In this document: positions 1 through 5,291 of the stretch, piece after piece
Numbering within the stretch: position 1 is the first letter of the stretch
Layout: each line of letters begins with the position of its first letter
Source of the DNA: Clostridia bacterium
GTDB lineage: Bacteria > Bacillota > Clostridia > Oscillospirales > CAG-272
DNA: 5,919 nucleotides
Assembly (NCBI GenBank): GCA_017411935.1
Contig: JAFQPC010000174.1
Coordinates: 1-5,919, forward strand
Direction: 5' to 3'
Made by a program: the position numbers and the translations under genes
Notes under the pieces: model-generated
Seen by the model: only the letters and a program-made list of their open reading frames with translations
Databases searched by the model: none
What the model was told of the DNA's origin: nothing

Positions 1-88
1 CGGCGCCCTCGACGACCCGAGAGCGAAGGACTCGTAATTGGTTAGAAACGGGGCAACACGGGTCGTCGAGGGCGCCGACCCCTACCGA
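1..88. repeat. Palindromic intergenic repeat element, left end cut by window edge
   Basis: Bases 1-19 (CGGCGCCCTCGACGACCCG) are the exact reverse complement of bases 59-77, giving 19-bp perfect arms around a 39-base spacer. The right arm runs on through ACCCCTACCGA to base 88. The left arm starts at base 1, so its matching outer part (expected to read like GGTAGGGGT) probably lies just upstream. Each arm can also fold alone, since GGGTCG at 60-65 pairs with CGACCC at 76-81. The core recurs exactly at 1649-1672 and partly at 113-124, which points to a dispersed REP-like or miniature palindromic element rather than a gene-specific terminator. No T-run follows the hairpin. No open reading frame here looks like a gene. 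Confidence 0.8.
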
Positions 89-112
89 TTTGTAAAAAAG
101 ATTTTGTGCGTG

Positions 113-124
113 CGTCGAGGGCGC
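113..124 (+). repeat. Partial 12-bp copy of the repeat core
   Basis: CGTCGAGGGCGC at this position is identical to bases 64-75 of the repeat arm just upstream, in the same orientation. It is followed by AG rather than the CG of the full copy, so the match stops here. It may be a decayed fragment of the same element. At 12 bases, chance is not excluded, although the closeness to the full copy favours a real relation. Confidence 0.45.
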
Positions 125-143
125 AGTTTTGCATTTTCTTTGC

Positions 144-172
144 GTATATCGCTCAAAATTTTGCAAATAATA
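144..172 (+). promoter_or_regulatory. Candidate forespore (sigma-G/sigma-F type) promoter for spoVAD-spoVAE
   Basis: GTATA at 144-148 fits the GYATA-like -35 element shared by forespore sigma factors. Read as sigma-G, a 17-base spacer leads to AATAATA at 166-172, close to the CATAMTA type -10. Read as sigma-F, a 14-base spacer leads to GCAAATAATA at 163-172, which fits a GGHRANAHTW-type -10 at nine of ten positions. Transcription would begin near 178-181, leaving about 27 bases of leader before the start codon and room for the ribosome binding site at 196-201. In B. subtilis the spoVA operon is sigma-G dependent, so the context agrees. A short palindrome, CAAAATTTTG (154-163), lies between the two elements. 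Consensus matching was done by eye. Confidence 0.4.
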
Positions 173-206
173 CAAACGATAGGCTTTGAAACAACGGAGA
201 GATGTT

Positions 207-1232
207 ATGCAACAAAGAATTTTAAAATTTGACGGCGCGGCGATCGTTTCCGCGGCGTCGGTGGTGGGAAAATACGAGTACGAAGGACCGCTCGGCGACT
301 GCTTTGATCTGCACGACGCCACCGAAAAATTCGGAATGAAGACATGGGAAAAAGCCGAGAGCGAGATGCAACGCTTAGCCTTTAATACCGCGCTTGCCAA
401 GGTCTCTGCGAACGAGCGTCGGGTCGACGCGCTCTTTGCGGGCGATCTGCTCAATCAATGCGTCGGTTCGGCTTACGGACTGCTCGATTTCGATATTCCC
501 TATTTCGGTCTTTACGGGGCGTGCTCGACTGCCGCCGAGGGGCTGCTCCTCGCGGCGGCGACCGTTTCGGCGGGATATTTTGAGACGGTGGGCGCGGTTA
601 CCTCGTCGCACTATTGCTCGGCGGAACGGCAATACCGCACGCCGCTCGAATACGGCTCGCAACGCTCTCCGACTGCCCAGTGGACGGTCACGGGCGCGGG
701 GGCGTTTCTCGTACGGAACGAGGGAAAGGTGCGCATCACCGAGGCACTTCCGGGGATCGTTGTCGAAAAGGGGATCAACGATGCGTCGAATATGGGCGCG
801 GCGATGGCGCCTGCGGCGGCAGATACGATCCTGCGTTATTTTCAGCTTTCGGGAAAGTCTCCTGAGGAATTTGATCTGATCGTCACGGGCGATCTCGGCT
901 GGGAGGGGGGAGACATTCTCTGCGATCTTCTGCTCGCCGAGGGGCTCGACATCGCCAGTCGCTACAACGATTGCGGAATGATGATCTACAATCGCGAGGG
1001 GCAGGATATGCACGCGGGCGGCTCGGGATGCGGCTGCTCCGCCGTGGTGCTCTCCTCGCATCTTTGCCCGAGGATCGAACGGGGCGATCTTCGCCATATT
1101 CTGTTTCTCGGCACGGGCGCGATGATGAGCCCGTCAAGTATTCAGCAGGGTGAGGCAATTCCGGGGGTCGCTCATCTTTTGCACATTTGTAACGAAAAAT
1201 ATGCGGGGGAGGGAGAAAAATGGATCTTGTGA
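207..1232 (+). CDS. spoVAD: Stage V sporulation protein AD (dipicolinic acid uptake)
   Basis: SpoVAD is the dipicolinic-acid-binding subunit of the SpoVA machinery, which moves Ca-DPA into the forespore during sporulation and is involved in its release at germination. It has a thiolase/ketoacyl-synthase-like fold. The 341-residue product is close to the roughly 338 residues of B. subtilis SpoVAD. Family hallmarks visible are YFGLYGACST (99-108, Cys106 at the ketoacyl-synthase nucleophile position), TSSHY with AERQYRTPLEYG (132-150), VTGAG (161-165), DCGMMIYNREGQDMHAGGSG (255-274) and CGCSAVV (275-281). The ATG at 207 is chosen because GGAGAG at 196-201 sits five bases before it. An in-frame TTG at 186 has no such site. 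The 3' end overlaps spoVAE by 13 bases. spoVAC, normally the gene just before, is absent from the 206 bases upstream. The family assignment is very secure. Confidence 0.96.
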   Translation: MQQRILKFDGAAIVSAASVVGKYEYEGPLGDCFDLHDATEKFGMKTWEKAESEMQRLAFNTALAKVSANERRVDALFAGDLLNQCVGSAYGLLDFDIPYFGLYGACSTAAEGLLLAAATVSAGYFETVGAVTSSHYCSAERQYRTPLEYGSQRSPTAQWTVTGAGAFLVRNEGKVRITEALPGIVVEKGINDASNMGAAMAPAAADTILRYFQLSGKSPEEFDLIVTGDLGWEGGDILCDLLLAEGLDIASRYNDCGMMIYNREGQDMHAGGSGCGCSAVVLSSHLCPRIERGDLRHILFLGTGAMMSPSSIQQGEAIPGVAHLLHICNEKYAGEGEKWIL

Positions 1233-1585
1233 TGGATTTTTTATGGGCGTTTATCATCGGCGGTCTCTTTTGCGTGGTCGCGCAGATCTTTCTCGACAAG
1301 ACCTCACTTTCTCCTGCGCGCATTCTCGTCGGATACGTCGTGGCAGGCGTCTTTCTCGGCGCGGTGGGACTTTACGGACCGCTCGTTGAATTTGCGGGCG
1401 CAGGCGCGACGACACCGCTCACGGGCTTTGGCTATCTGATCGCCAAGGGAGTTCGCGCGGCAGTCGATGAGGAAGGGCTCATCGGCGTGCTCAAGGGGGC
1501 GCTTTGCGCCGCCGCGGCAGGAACTGCCGCCGCGCTCTGCTTCGGATATCTCGCTGCCCTGATCTTCCGCAGTAAACCAAAGTAA
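1220..1585 (+). CDS. spoVAE: Stage V sporulation protein AE (SpoVAEb-type membrane protein)
   Basis: This is a small integral membrane component of the SpoVA dipicolinic acid channel in the inner spore membrane. The 121-residue product matches the SpoVAC/SpoVAEb family in length (about 116 residues in B. subtilis) and in sequence. Signs are an N-terminal hydrophobic segment FLWAFIIGGLFCVVAQIFLD (7-26), a second around 35-55, the conserved LYGPLVEFAGAGATTPLTGFG (51-71, partly extramembrane), and a glycine/alanine-rich third hydrophobic stretch around 87-116. The ATG at 1220 is preferred because a purine-rich site (GGGGGAGGGAG, 1204-1214) ends five bases upstream. A second in-frame ATG at 1232 overlaps the spoVAD stop as TGATG and cannot be excluded. 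The overlap implies translational coupling with spoVAD, and an intrinsic terminator follows eight bases after the stop. Confidence 0.94.
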   Translation: MDLVMDFLWAFIIGGLFCVVAQIFLDKTSLSPARILVGYVVAGVFLGAVGLYGPLVEFAGAGATTPLTGFGYLIAKGVRAAVDEEGLIGVLKGALCAAAAGTAAALCFGYLAALIFRSKPK

Positions 1586-1593
1586 AAATATCG

Positions 1594-1631
1594 CGTAGCC
1601 GTGAGTGAAATATCTTGCGGCTACGTTTTTT
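1594..1631 (+). terminator. Intrinsic terminator after spoVAE, possibly bidirectional
   Basis: CGTAGCCG (1594-1601) pairs perfectly with CGGCTACG (1618-1625). The stem extends inward through two G-U pairs, an A-U and a G-C pair (1602-1605 with 1614-1617), leaving an eight-base loop, and six T residues follow at 1626-1631. This ends the spoVAD-spoVAE unit. Read on the minus strand, the same hairpin is followed by CGATATTTTTACTT, so it could also stop transcripts from ylbJ, whose coding region ends about 60 bases away. Confidence 0.9.
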
Positions 1632-1648
1632 GGCTTTGATAAACCTTG

Positions 1649-1672
1649 GTCGAGGGCGCCGACCCCTACCGA
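1649..1672 (+). repeat. Second exact copy (24 bp) of the palindromic repeat core
   Basis: These 24 bases are identical, in the same orientation, to bases 65-88. The preceding base (1648, G) also fits the longer arm if one TCG triplet was lost there. No inverted partner arm is found nearby, so this is a solo half-element between the spoVAE terminator and the ylbJ stop codon, ending 13 bases before the stop. GGTCG (1648-1652) can pair with CGACC (1660-1664), so it may fold into a small hairpin in the ylbJ 3' untranslated region. Confidence 0.85.
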
Positions 1673-1685
1673 AGTTGAACATTGT

Positions 1686-2654
1686 CTATCCCACCCACTG
1701 CCACAGCAGAAGAAAGATCGGAATGTTCAGCACCCCTTGCGCGAGCTTGGTAAAAAAATACGAAGTGAGCGAAAAGGGTGTCTCCCCCACCAGATGGAAA
1801 AGCTGAAAATGCACCGAAAGACCGCCCCAACCGACCGCAAGGGCGCAAAGAATGGGCGCGAGCTTTGGCGCGCAGAGTGCGGCATGCGAGACACCGCCCG
1901 TCAGCTCAAAGAGCGAGAAAAGAAGTGTTGTGGCGGGCAACGAAAGGGAAAGTCCCGTCGCGAGATAGGCAAGACTTTCGACGATCGCGGAAAAAAACAC
2001 GACGAATGCGCAGATCGAAAGCAAAGAGAGCGCCGATCCACTGACTGCTTTTGCGAGCGCGTCGGGAAACGAGGGAAGCGCGGTCGGAGCTTGGTCGTAG
2101 ACACCTTTTTGCGAGGTGTCTTTTTTTCGCTCACGGAGCACGAGCTGTACGGCGGTGGCGGAGAGCAGCGTGGCAAGGTAGAGGCAAAGCCCGAAGCGGA
2201 GATCGCCGAACATCGCTCCCCCGACGGTATACACGAGAAACGCCGAGCTCGGCTGATTTGAAAAGGCAAGCACTCGGCAAAATTCTTTCTCGCCGAGCGC
2301 TCCCCGACGGTAGAGCGAGACGGCGCATTTCGTTCCCACAGGAAACCCGCAAATAAATCCAAGGAGCACGGCACAGGCGGCATCTCCCCGAAGACCGAAG
2401 ACGGCACGGAAGGGACGGTGAAGAAGCCTTCCGACGCGCTCGACGATCCCGCTTTCGACGAGAAGCTCCGAGGCGACCATCAAGGGAAAGAGCGAGGGGA
2501 TCAAGGTTCCCACGCAAAGGCGAAGTCCCGCCGTAATTGCTTTTGCGGCAACGGTCGAGTTTTTCAGCAGAAGCACGAGCAAAAAAAGGGTCATCAGACA
2601 AAACGCCGTGCGTCCGACGTTCTTTTTTTGCACTCGTTTTCCCGCTTCGGTCAT
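1686..2654 (-). CDS. ylbJ: Sporulation integral membrane protein YlbJ-like (nucleoside-recognition/Gate domain)
   Basis: This is a polytopic membrane protein of the YlbJ family, which carries the Gate (nucleoside recognition) domain. In B. subtilis ylbJ is a mother-cell gene needed for normal spore properties, but its transported substrate is not established. The 322 residues show about eight hydrophobic segments (roughly 15-32, 46-66, 92-112, 137-150, 152-173, 204-228, 264-283, 297-318). Family-like motifs are TLIPSLFPLMVASELL (50-65), GFICGFPVGTK (99-109), LAFSNQPSSAFL (129-140), FELTGG (249-254) and WGGLSVH (276-282). A charged linker (about 174-190) separates the two halves. At 322 residues it is shorter than B. 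subtilis YlbJ (about 408), and the missing length seems to come from linker and termini. The start is fixed by AAGGAGAGG (2670-2662, minus strand), seven bases before the ATG. It is transcribed alone, convergent with spoVAE and divergent from yqfC. Confidence 0.85.
   Translation of the reverse strand: MTEAGKRVQKKNVGRTAFCLMTLFLLVLLLKNSTVAAKAITAGLRLCVGTLIPSLFPLMVASELLVESGIVERVGRLLHRPFRAVFGLRGDAACAVLLGFICGFPVGTKCAVSLYRRGALGEKEFCRVLAFSNQPSSAFLVYTVGGAMFGDLRFGLCLYLATLLSATAVQLVLRERKKDTSQKGVYDQAPTALPSFPDALAKAVSGSALSLLSICAFVVFFSAIVESLAYLATGLSLSLPATTLLFSLFELTGGVSHAALCAPKLAPILCALAVGWGGLSVHFQLFHLVGETPFSLTSYFFTKLAQGVLNIPIFLLLWQWVG
2099..2127 (+). terminator. Intrinsic-terminator-like hairpin inside ylbJ, facing antisense
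   Basis: AGACACCT (2099-2106) pairs perfectly with AGGTGTCT (2114-2121) around a seven-base loop, and the T-run continues to 2127 (seven Ts from 2121). On the plus strand this is a textbook Rho-independent terminator shape. On the minus strand, where ylbJ is read, the hairpin is preceded by As and followed by ACGACC with no U-tract, so it should not stop ylbJ itself. It encodes the variable charged linker of YlbJ (around residues 175-186), where codons are free to vary. Confidence 0.55.
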
Positions 2655-2694
2655 TCTGCGCCCTCTCCTTACATAAAAATAAAATACGTCGTGT

Positions 2695-2703
2695 TGGTAC
2701 AGT
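2695..2703 (+). promoter_or_regulatory. Possible -10 region for yqfC, overlapping the ylbJ -10
   Basis: TGGTACAGT gives a TGN-TACAGT extended -10 arrangement on the plus strand, and TACA-T also resembles the core of a sigma-E -10. No good -35 of either class lies at the right distance upstream. It overlaps the candidate ylbJ -10 (2701-2708), so the two divergent promoters would compete. This is the only promoter-like site I can point to before yqfC, and it is weak. Confidence 0.2.
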
Positions 2704-2729
2704 TTACTTGACGGACCTCAAAAATATGC
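2701..2729 (-). promoter_or_regulatory. Candidate sigma-E-type promoter for ylbJ
   Basis: On the minus strand GCATATT (2729-2723) matches the sigma-E -35 consensus KMATATT at every position. After a 14-base spacer comes AGTAAACT (2708-2701), which matches five of eight positions of the -10 consensus CATACAHT. The start point would be near 2694, leaving a leader of about 40 bases with the ribosome binding site at 2670-2662. ylbJ is sigma-E dependent in B. subtilis, which supports the reading. The weak -10 lowers confidence. Confidence 0.4.
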
Positions 2730-2745
2730 AGTCAGGAGGCAGAAT

Positions 2746-3039
2746 ATGGAACGTAAGGAAAAGCGAGGCGAGCTTCGCGAGCGACTTTGTCGTCGGCTGG
2801 ATCTTGTGCCCGATCTTTTTTCGGGCGAGGGTCTTGTGGAGCTCCGCGGGCGAGGAGCGGCGACGGTTCGCGGTGGGGGACGGATCCTTCTCTATACCCC
2901 CTCGGAAATTCGGATCGCGATGGGAAAATATACGCTCTCGATCGTGGGAGAGGAGCTCGTCTGTACCTCGTATTATCAAGGGGCGGTCGGCGTGGACGGA
3001 CGGATCTTCGGCGTGAGCTTTGAGGAGGGAGAAGAATGA
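2746..3039 (+). CDS. yqfC: Sporulation protein YqfC (YabP/YqfC family)
   Basis: This is a 97-residue member of the YabP/YqfC family, small sporulation proteins expressed in the mother cell in Bacillus. Its biochemical role is not established, though YqfC and YqfD are almost always encoded together. The pattern fits the family: a basic N-terminus (1-17), LDLVPDLFSGEGLVELRGRG (18-37), ILLYTPSEIRI (47-57), and a series of short beta strands ending YTLSIVGEELV (62-72) and VDGRIFGVSF (83-92). The length is close to B. subtilis YqfC (about 93). The start is clear: AGGAGG (2734-2739) lies six bases before the ATG. The stop overlaps the yqfD start as ATGA, so translation is probably coupled. The acidic tail EEGEE is at the overlap, where the DNA also serves as the yqfD ribosome binding site (AGGAGGG, 3023-3029). 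Confidence 0.88.
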   Translation: MERKEKRGELRERLCRRLDLVPDLFSGEGLVELRGRGAATVRGGGRILLYTPSEIRIAMGKYTLSIVGEELVCTSYYQGAVGVDGRIFGVSFEEGEE

Positions 3040-4217
3040 GGTCTTTGTTACATTTTTTGACGGGAAGCCGAACGCTTCGCATCGTCGCCTCGTCGGCGGG
3101 CGAGGTGATGAACCTTTGTCGGAGCCGAGGTTTTGTATATTGGAATCTTCGCTTTTGCGGAGAGCATATTTGTCTGGACGTGTCGCTTTCGACCGCAAAA
3201 AAGCTGCTTCGCGCCTGTCGGGAGCGTGGGATTTCCGCCGTAGCGGAGGATGCGCGAGGACTTCCCTCGCTTCTTTGGCGTTACCGCCACCGATGGGGGC
3301 TTGCCGTCGGAGCGATCTGCTTTGTTGCCATTCTTATCGCTTCATCGCGCGTGCTTTGGGGCATTCGCGTGGAGGGAAACCGCGCCGTCAGCGATGAGGA
3401 AGTGCTCGCCGAGCTTCGCTCGTGTGGCTTGCGGCTGGGGGGCTCGCTTTCGGAGCTTGACACTGAGGTGGTCGAAAACCGTGTGCTGATCTACTCCGAC
3501 GAGATCTCGTGGATCAGCATCAATCTCATCGGAACGGTGGCACACGTCGAGCTTCGTGAGGTCGAGGGGATCGTCCCCGAAGAACCGACGTATGATGCCG
3601 CCAACCTCGTCGCATCGCGTGGGGGGACGATCGAGATGCTTGAGGAGGTGCGTGGCAACGTGATGGTAAAGCCCGGAGACGTTGTCTCGGAGGGAGAGCT
3701 TCTCGTCGGCGGTCTTTACGATATGGCGAACGGCGGACTTCGTTATCGGTGCGCGTCGGGAAAGGTCTATGCTCGCACCGAGTATGATTTTTTGGTCGAG
3801 ATTCCGAAGAAAGTCGAGCAAAAACGCTATACGGGACGCAAAAAGGTGGAAAAATCGCTGATTTTCTTTGAAAAAGAAATAAAATTTTTCGGAAACAGTA
3901 GAAATTTACCGTCCACTTGTGATACAATAGAGATGGTAGAATATTTGTCATTCTCGGACGATGCTGTCCTGCCCTTTGGCATTCGCACGGTCTCTTATCG
4001 CGAGTACGAACTTGTCGAGATCGAGCAAAGCGAAGCCGAGATGCTCGATGCGGCGTATGAAGCACTTTATGAGCAGATGGAGAGCAAAGTGCCTGACGGC
4101 TCGCTCGTTCGCAAGAGAGTGACGAGTGAGATCACGGACGGTGCCGTCGTGCTTCGGTGCCGTGCCGAATATCTTGAAAATATTGCGATACTGAAGGAAA
4201 TTGAGATTGCAGATTAG
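3036..4217 (+). CDS. yqfD: Sporulation protein YqfD
   Basis: This is a 393-residue YqfD-family membrane-anchored sporulation protein, nearly the same length as the B. subtilis protein (398). Its exact job is unknown. Visible architecture: an N-terminal cytoplasmic part (1-85), one transmembrane helix (about 87-105, GLAVGAICFVAILIASSRVL), and then an extracytoplasmic region starting with a POTRA-like stretch (107-172, WGIRVEGNRAVSDEEVLAEL onward). Next is a glycine-rich sandwich-like segment (190-226) with GNVMVKPGDVVSEGELLVGG at 207-226, and a C-terminal part ending in RAEYLENIAILKEIE. The ATG overlaps the yqfC stop, with AGGAGGG six bases upstream. Residues 269-300 are encoded by a strikingly AT-rich island (30% GC over 3841-3930, counted by hand) that contains a candidate promoter. 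phoH starts 24 bases after the stop. Confidence 0.92.
   Translation: MRSLLHFLTGSRTLRIVASSAGEVMNLCRSRGFVYWNLRFCGEHICLDVSLSTAKKLLRACRERGISAVAEDARGLPSLLWRYRHRWGLAVGAICFVAILIASSRVLWGIRVEGNRAVSDEEVLAELRSCGLRLGGSLSELDTEVVENRVLIYSDEISWISINLIGTVAHVELREVEGIVPEEPTYDAANLVASRGGTIEMLEEVRGNVMVKPGDVVSEGELLVGGLYDMANGGLRYRCASGKVYARTEYDFLVEIPKKVEQKRYTGRKKVEKSLIFFEKEIKFFGNSRNLPSTCDTIEMVEYLSFSDDAVLPFGIRTVSYREYELVEIEQSEAEMLDAAYEALYEQMESKVPDGSLVRKRVTSEITDGAVVLRCRAEYLENIAILKEIEIAD
3918..3928 (+). promoter_or_regulatory. Candidate internal extended -10 promoter for phoH-ybeY-era
   Basis: TGTGATACAAT fits the Gram-positive extended -10 form TRTG-N-TATAAT with one mismatch. It lies at the end of an AT-rich island inside yqfD that includes A and T tracts upstream (about 3868-3890), as expected of a promoter with upstream activation. 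No good TTGACA-type -35 is present at 16-18 bases, which extended -10 promoters can do without. The same bases, GATACAAT, also match a sigma-E -10 at seven of eight positions, but no matching -35 is seen. The phoH start codon is about 310 bases downstream of the -10. The gap between yqfD and phoH is too short to hold a promoter. Confidence 0.4.
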
Positions 4218-4241
4218 AAAAACGCAAAGGAAGAAAGCAGA

Positions 4242-5291
4242 ATGGAAGAGAAAATCACAAGGACCGTAAAAATCGAAAATTCCGAGCTGACGGCGTCGAT
4301 CTTTGGGAGCTACGACGTTAACGTCCGTATGCTTGAGCGAGCCTTTGCGGTGGTGATCCGAAACCGTTCGGGCGAGGACGGCGACGCTGTGCTCGTTTCG
4401 GGCGACGATTCGGATGCCGTTCGTATGGCGGCGGAGGCGGTCGGGTATCTCAAGGATATGGCGAAGGTCAACGATACGCTGAGCGATCAGCAGGTGGGTT
4501 ATGTGATCGAGATGTTGAAGGCAGGCAAGGAAAGCGAGCTTGCGGGTCTTGAGAAGGACTGTATCTGCATCACGACGCGCGGAAAACCGATCAAGGCAAA
4601 GACGGTCGGACAGCGGCGTTACGTCGATGCCATTACGCAGAATACCATTGTGTTCGGTGTCGGACCTGCGGGTACGGGAAAGACCTTCCTTGCCGTGGCA
4701 ATGGCAGTCAAGGCGCTTCGCGAGAAGCAGGTCAGCCGCATCATTCTGACGCGTCCCGCGATCGAGGCGGGAGAGAAGCTCGGCTTTCTTCCGGGAGATC
4801 TGCAAAGCAAGATCGACCCCTATCTGCGTCCGCTGTACGACGCGATGTTCGAAATGCTCGGCGCGGAAAATTACCAGAGACAGCTCGAGAAGGGAACGAT
4901 CGAGATCGCGCCGCTCGCCTATATGCGCGGACGGACGCTTGACGACAGCTTTATCATTCTCGACGAGGCGCAGAATGCCACGCCCGAGCAGATGAAAATG
5001 TTTTTGACACGTCTTGGCTTCAATTCCAAGGCGGTCATCACGGGAGACCTGACGCAGACCGACCTGCCCGACCGACAAAAGAGCGGGCTTGCCGTCGCTG
5101 TCAAGGTGCTCGATGGGGTCGAGGATATTGCCGTGCACGCCTTTTCAGACCGTGACGTGGTTCGTCACAAGCTGGTGCAGAGGATCATCCGCGCCTATGA
5201 AAAATACGAAAAGACCGAGGCGGAAAAGAAAGCCGCAACGCCCCGATATCGGGCGGAACGCAGATCCGCGAACGGAGGAGAAAAGCAATGA
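4242..5291 (+). CDS. phoH: PhoH family P-loop ATPase (PhoH-like, ribosome/RNA-associated)
   Basis: This is a cytoplasmic P-loop NTPase of the PhoH family, which is related to the helicase superfamily and genetically linked to YbeY and RNA metabolism; the exact substrate is not settled. The order of parts is an N-terminal domain with FGSYDVNVRMLE (21-32), RGKPIKAKTVGQRRYVDAI (113-131), Walker A GPAGTGKT (141-148), LTRPAIEAGEKLGFLPGD (169-186), Walker B FIILDEAQN (237-245), and ITGDLTQTDLP (266-276). All key nucleotide-binding residues are intact. At 349 residues it is longer than B. subtilis PhoH (319). The excess is a charged C-terminal tail (about 322-349, rich in Lys, Glu and Arg), likely disordered. 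AAAGGAAG (4226-4233) serves as ribosome binding site. The stop overlaps the ybeY start as ATGA. Confidence 0.96.
   Translation: MEEKITRTVKIENSELTASIFGSYDVNVRMLERAFAVVIRNRSGEDGDAVLVSGDDSDAVRMAAEAVGYLKDMAKVNDTLSDQQVGYVIEMLKAGKESELAGLEKDCICITTRGKPIKAKTVGQRRYVDAITQNTIVFGVGPAGTGKTFLAVAMAVKALREKQVSRIILTRPAIEAGEKLGFLPGDLQSKIDPYLRPLYDAMFEMLGAENYQRQLEKGTIEIAPLAYMRGRTLDDSFIILDEAQNATPEQMKMFLTRLGFNSKAVITGDLTQTDLPDRQKSGLAVAVKVLDGVEDIAVHAFSDRDVVRHKLVQRIIRAYEKYEKTEAEKKAATPRYRAERRSANGGEKQ

Noticed and set aside
1..124. CRISPR array from the repeated CGTCGAGGGCGC units
   Set aside because: The copies are inverted or partial, spacing is irregular, and there are no cas genes.
186..206. TTG at 186 as the spoVAD start
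   Set aside because: There is no ribosome binding site in front of it, and its codons would cover the GGAGAG site that fits the ATG at 207. Family length also favours 207.
38..232. 64-codon open frame in the upstream region
   Set aside because: It runs through the palindromic repeat and past the spoVAD start in another frame, and the product has no recognisable features.
375..1097. 240-codon minus-strand open frame antisense to spoVAD
   Set aside because: It is an Arg-rich shadow of a clearly identified SpoVAD reading frame, with no family features.
1605..2261. 218-codon plus-strand open frame antisense to ylbJ
   Set aside because: The product is a Lys/Arg/Glu-rich sequence with no domain, it starts within the spoVAE terminator and crosses a terminator-like hairpin. 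The minus-strand YlbJ has a strong ribosome binding site and family motifs.
2708..2736. TTGACG as a sigma-A -35 for yqfC
   Set aside because: At 17 bases the -10 position falls on GTCAGG in the ribosome binding site, which is neither a -10 nor a sensible start position.
2808..2826. Hairpin GCCCGA/TCGGGC with a T-rich loop inside yqfC
   Set aside because: The Ts lie in the loop and no T-run follows the stem, so it does not look like a terminator. The stem is only six pairs in GC-rich coding DNA.
3948..5138. 396-codon open frame on the minus strand across the end of yqfD and most of phoH
   Set aside because: The plus strand carries unmistakable YqfD and PhoH with intact Walker motifs. The antisense product is rich in His, Arg and Leu, shows no recognisable motif and spans two genes. 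It is a by-product of GC-rich codon use.
5242..5253. 12-bp palindrome CCCGATATCGGG near the phoH 3' end
   Set aside because: It lies in coding sequence for the charged tail with no T-run or repeat copy elsewhere in the window. It could be chance.
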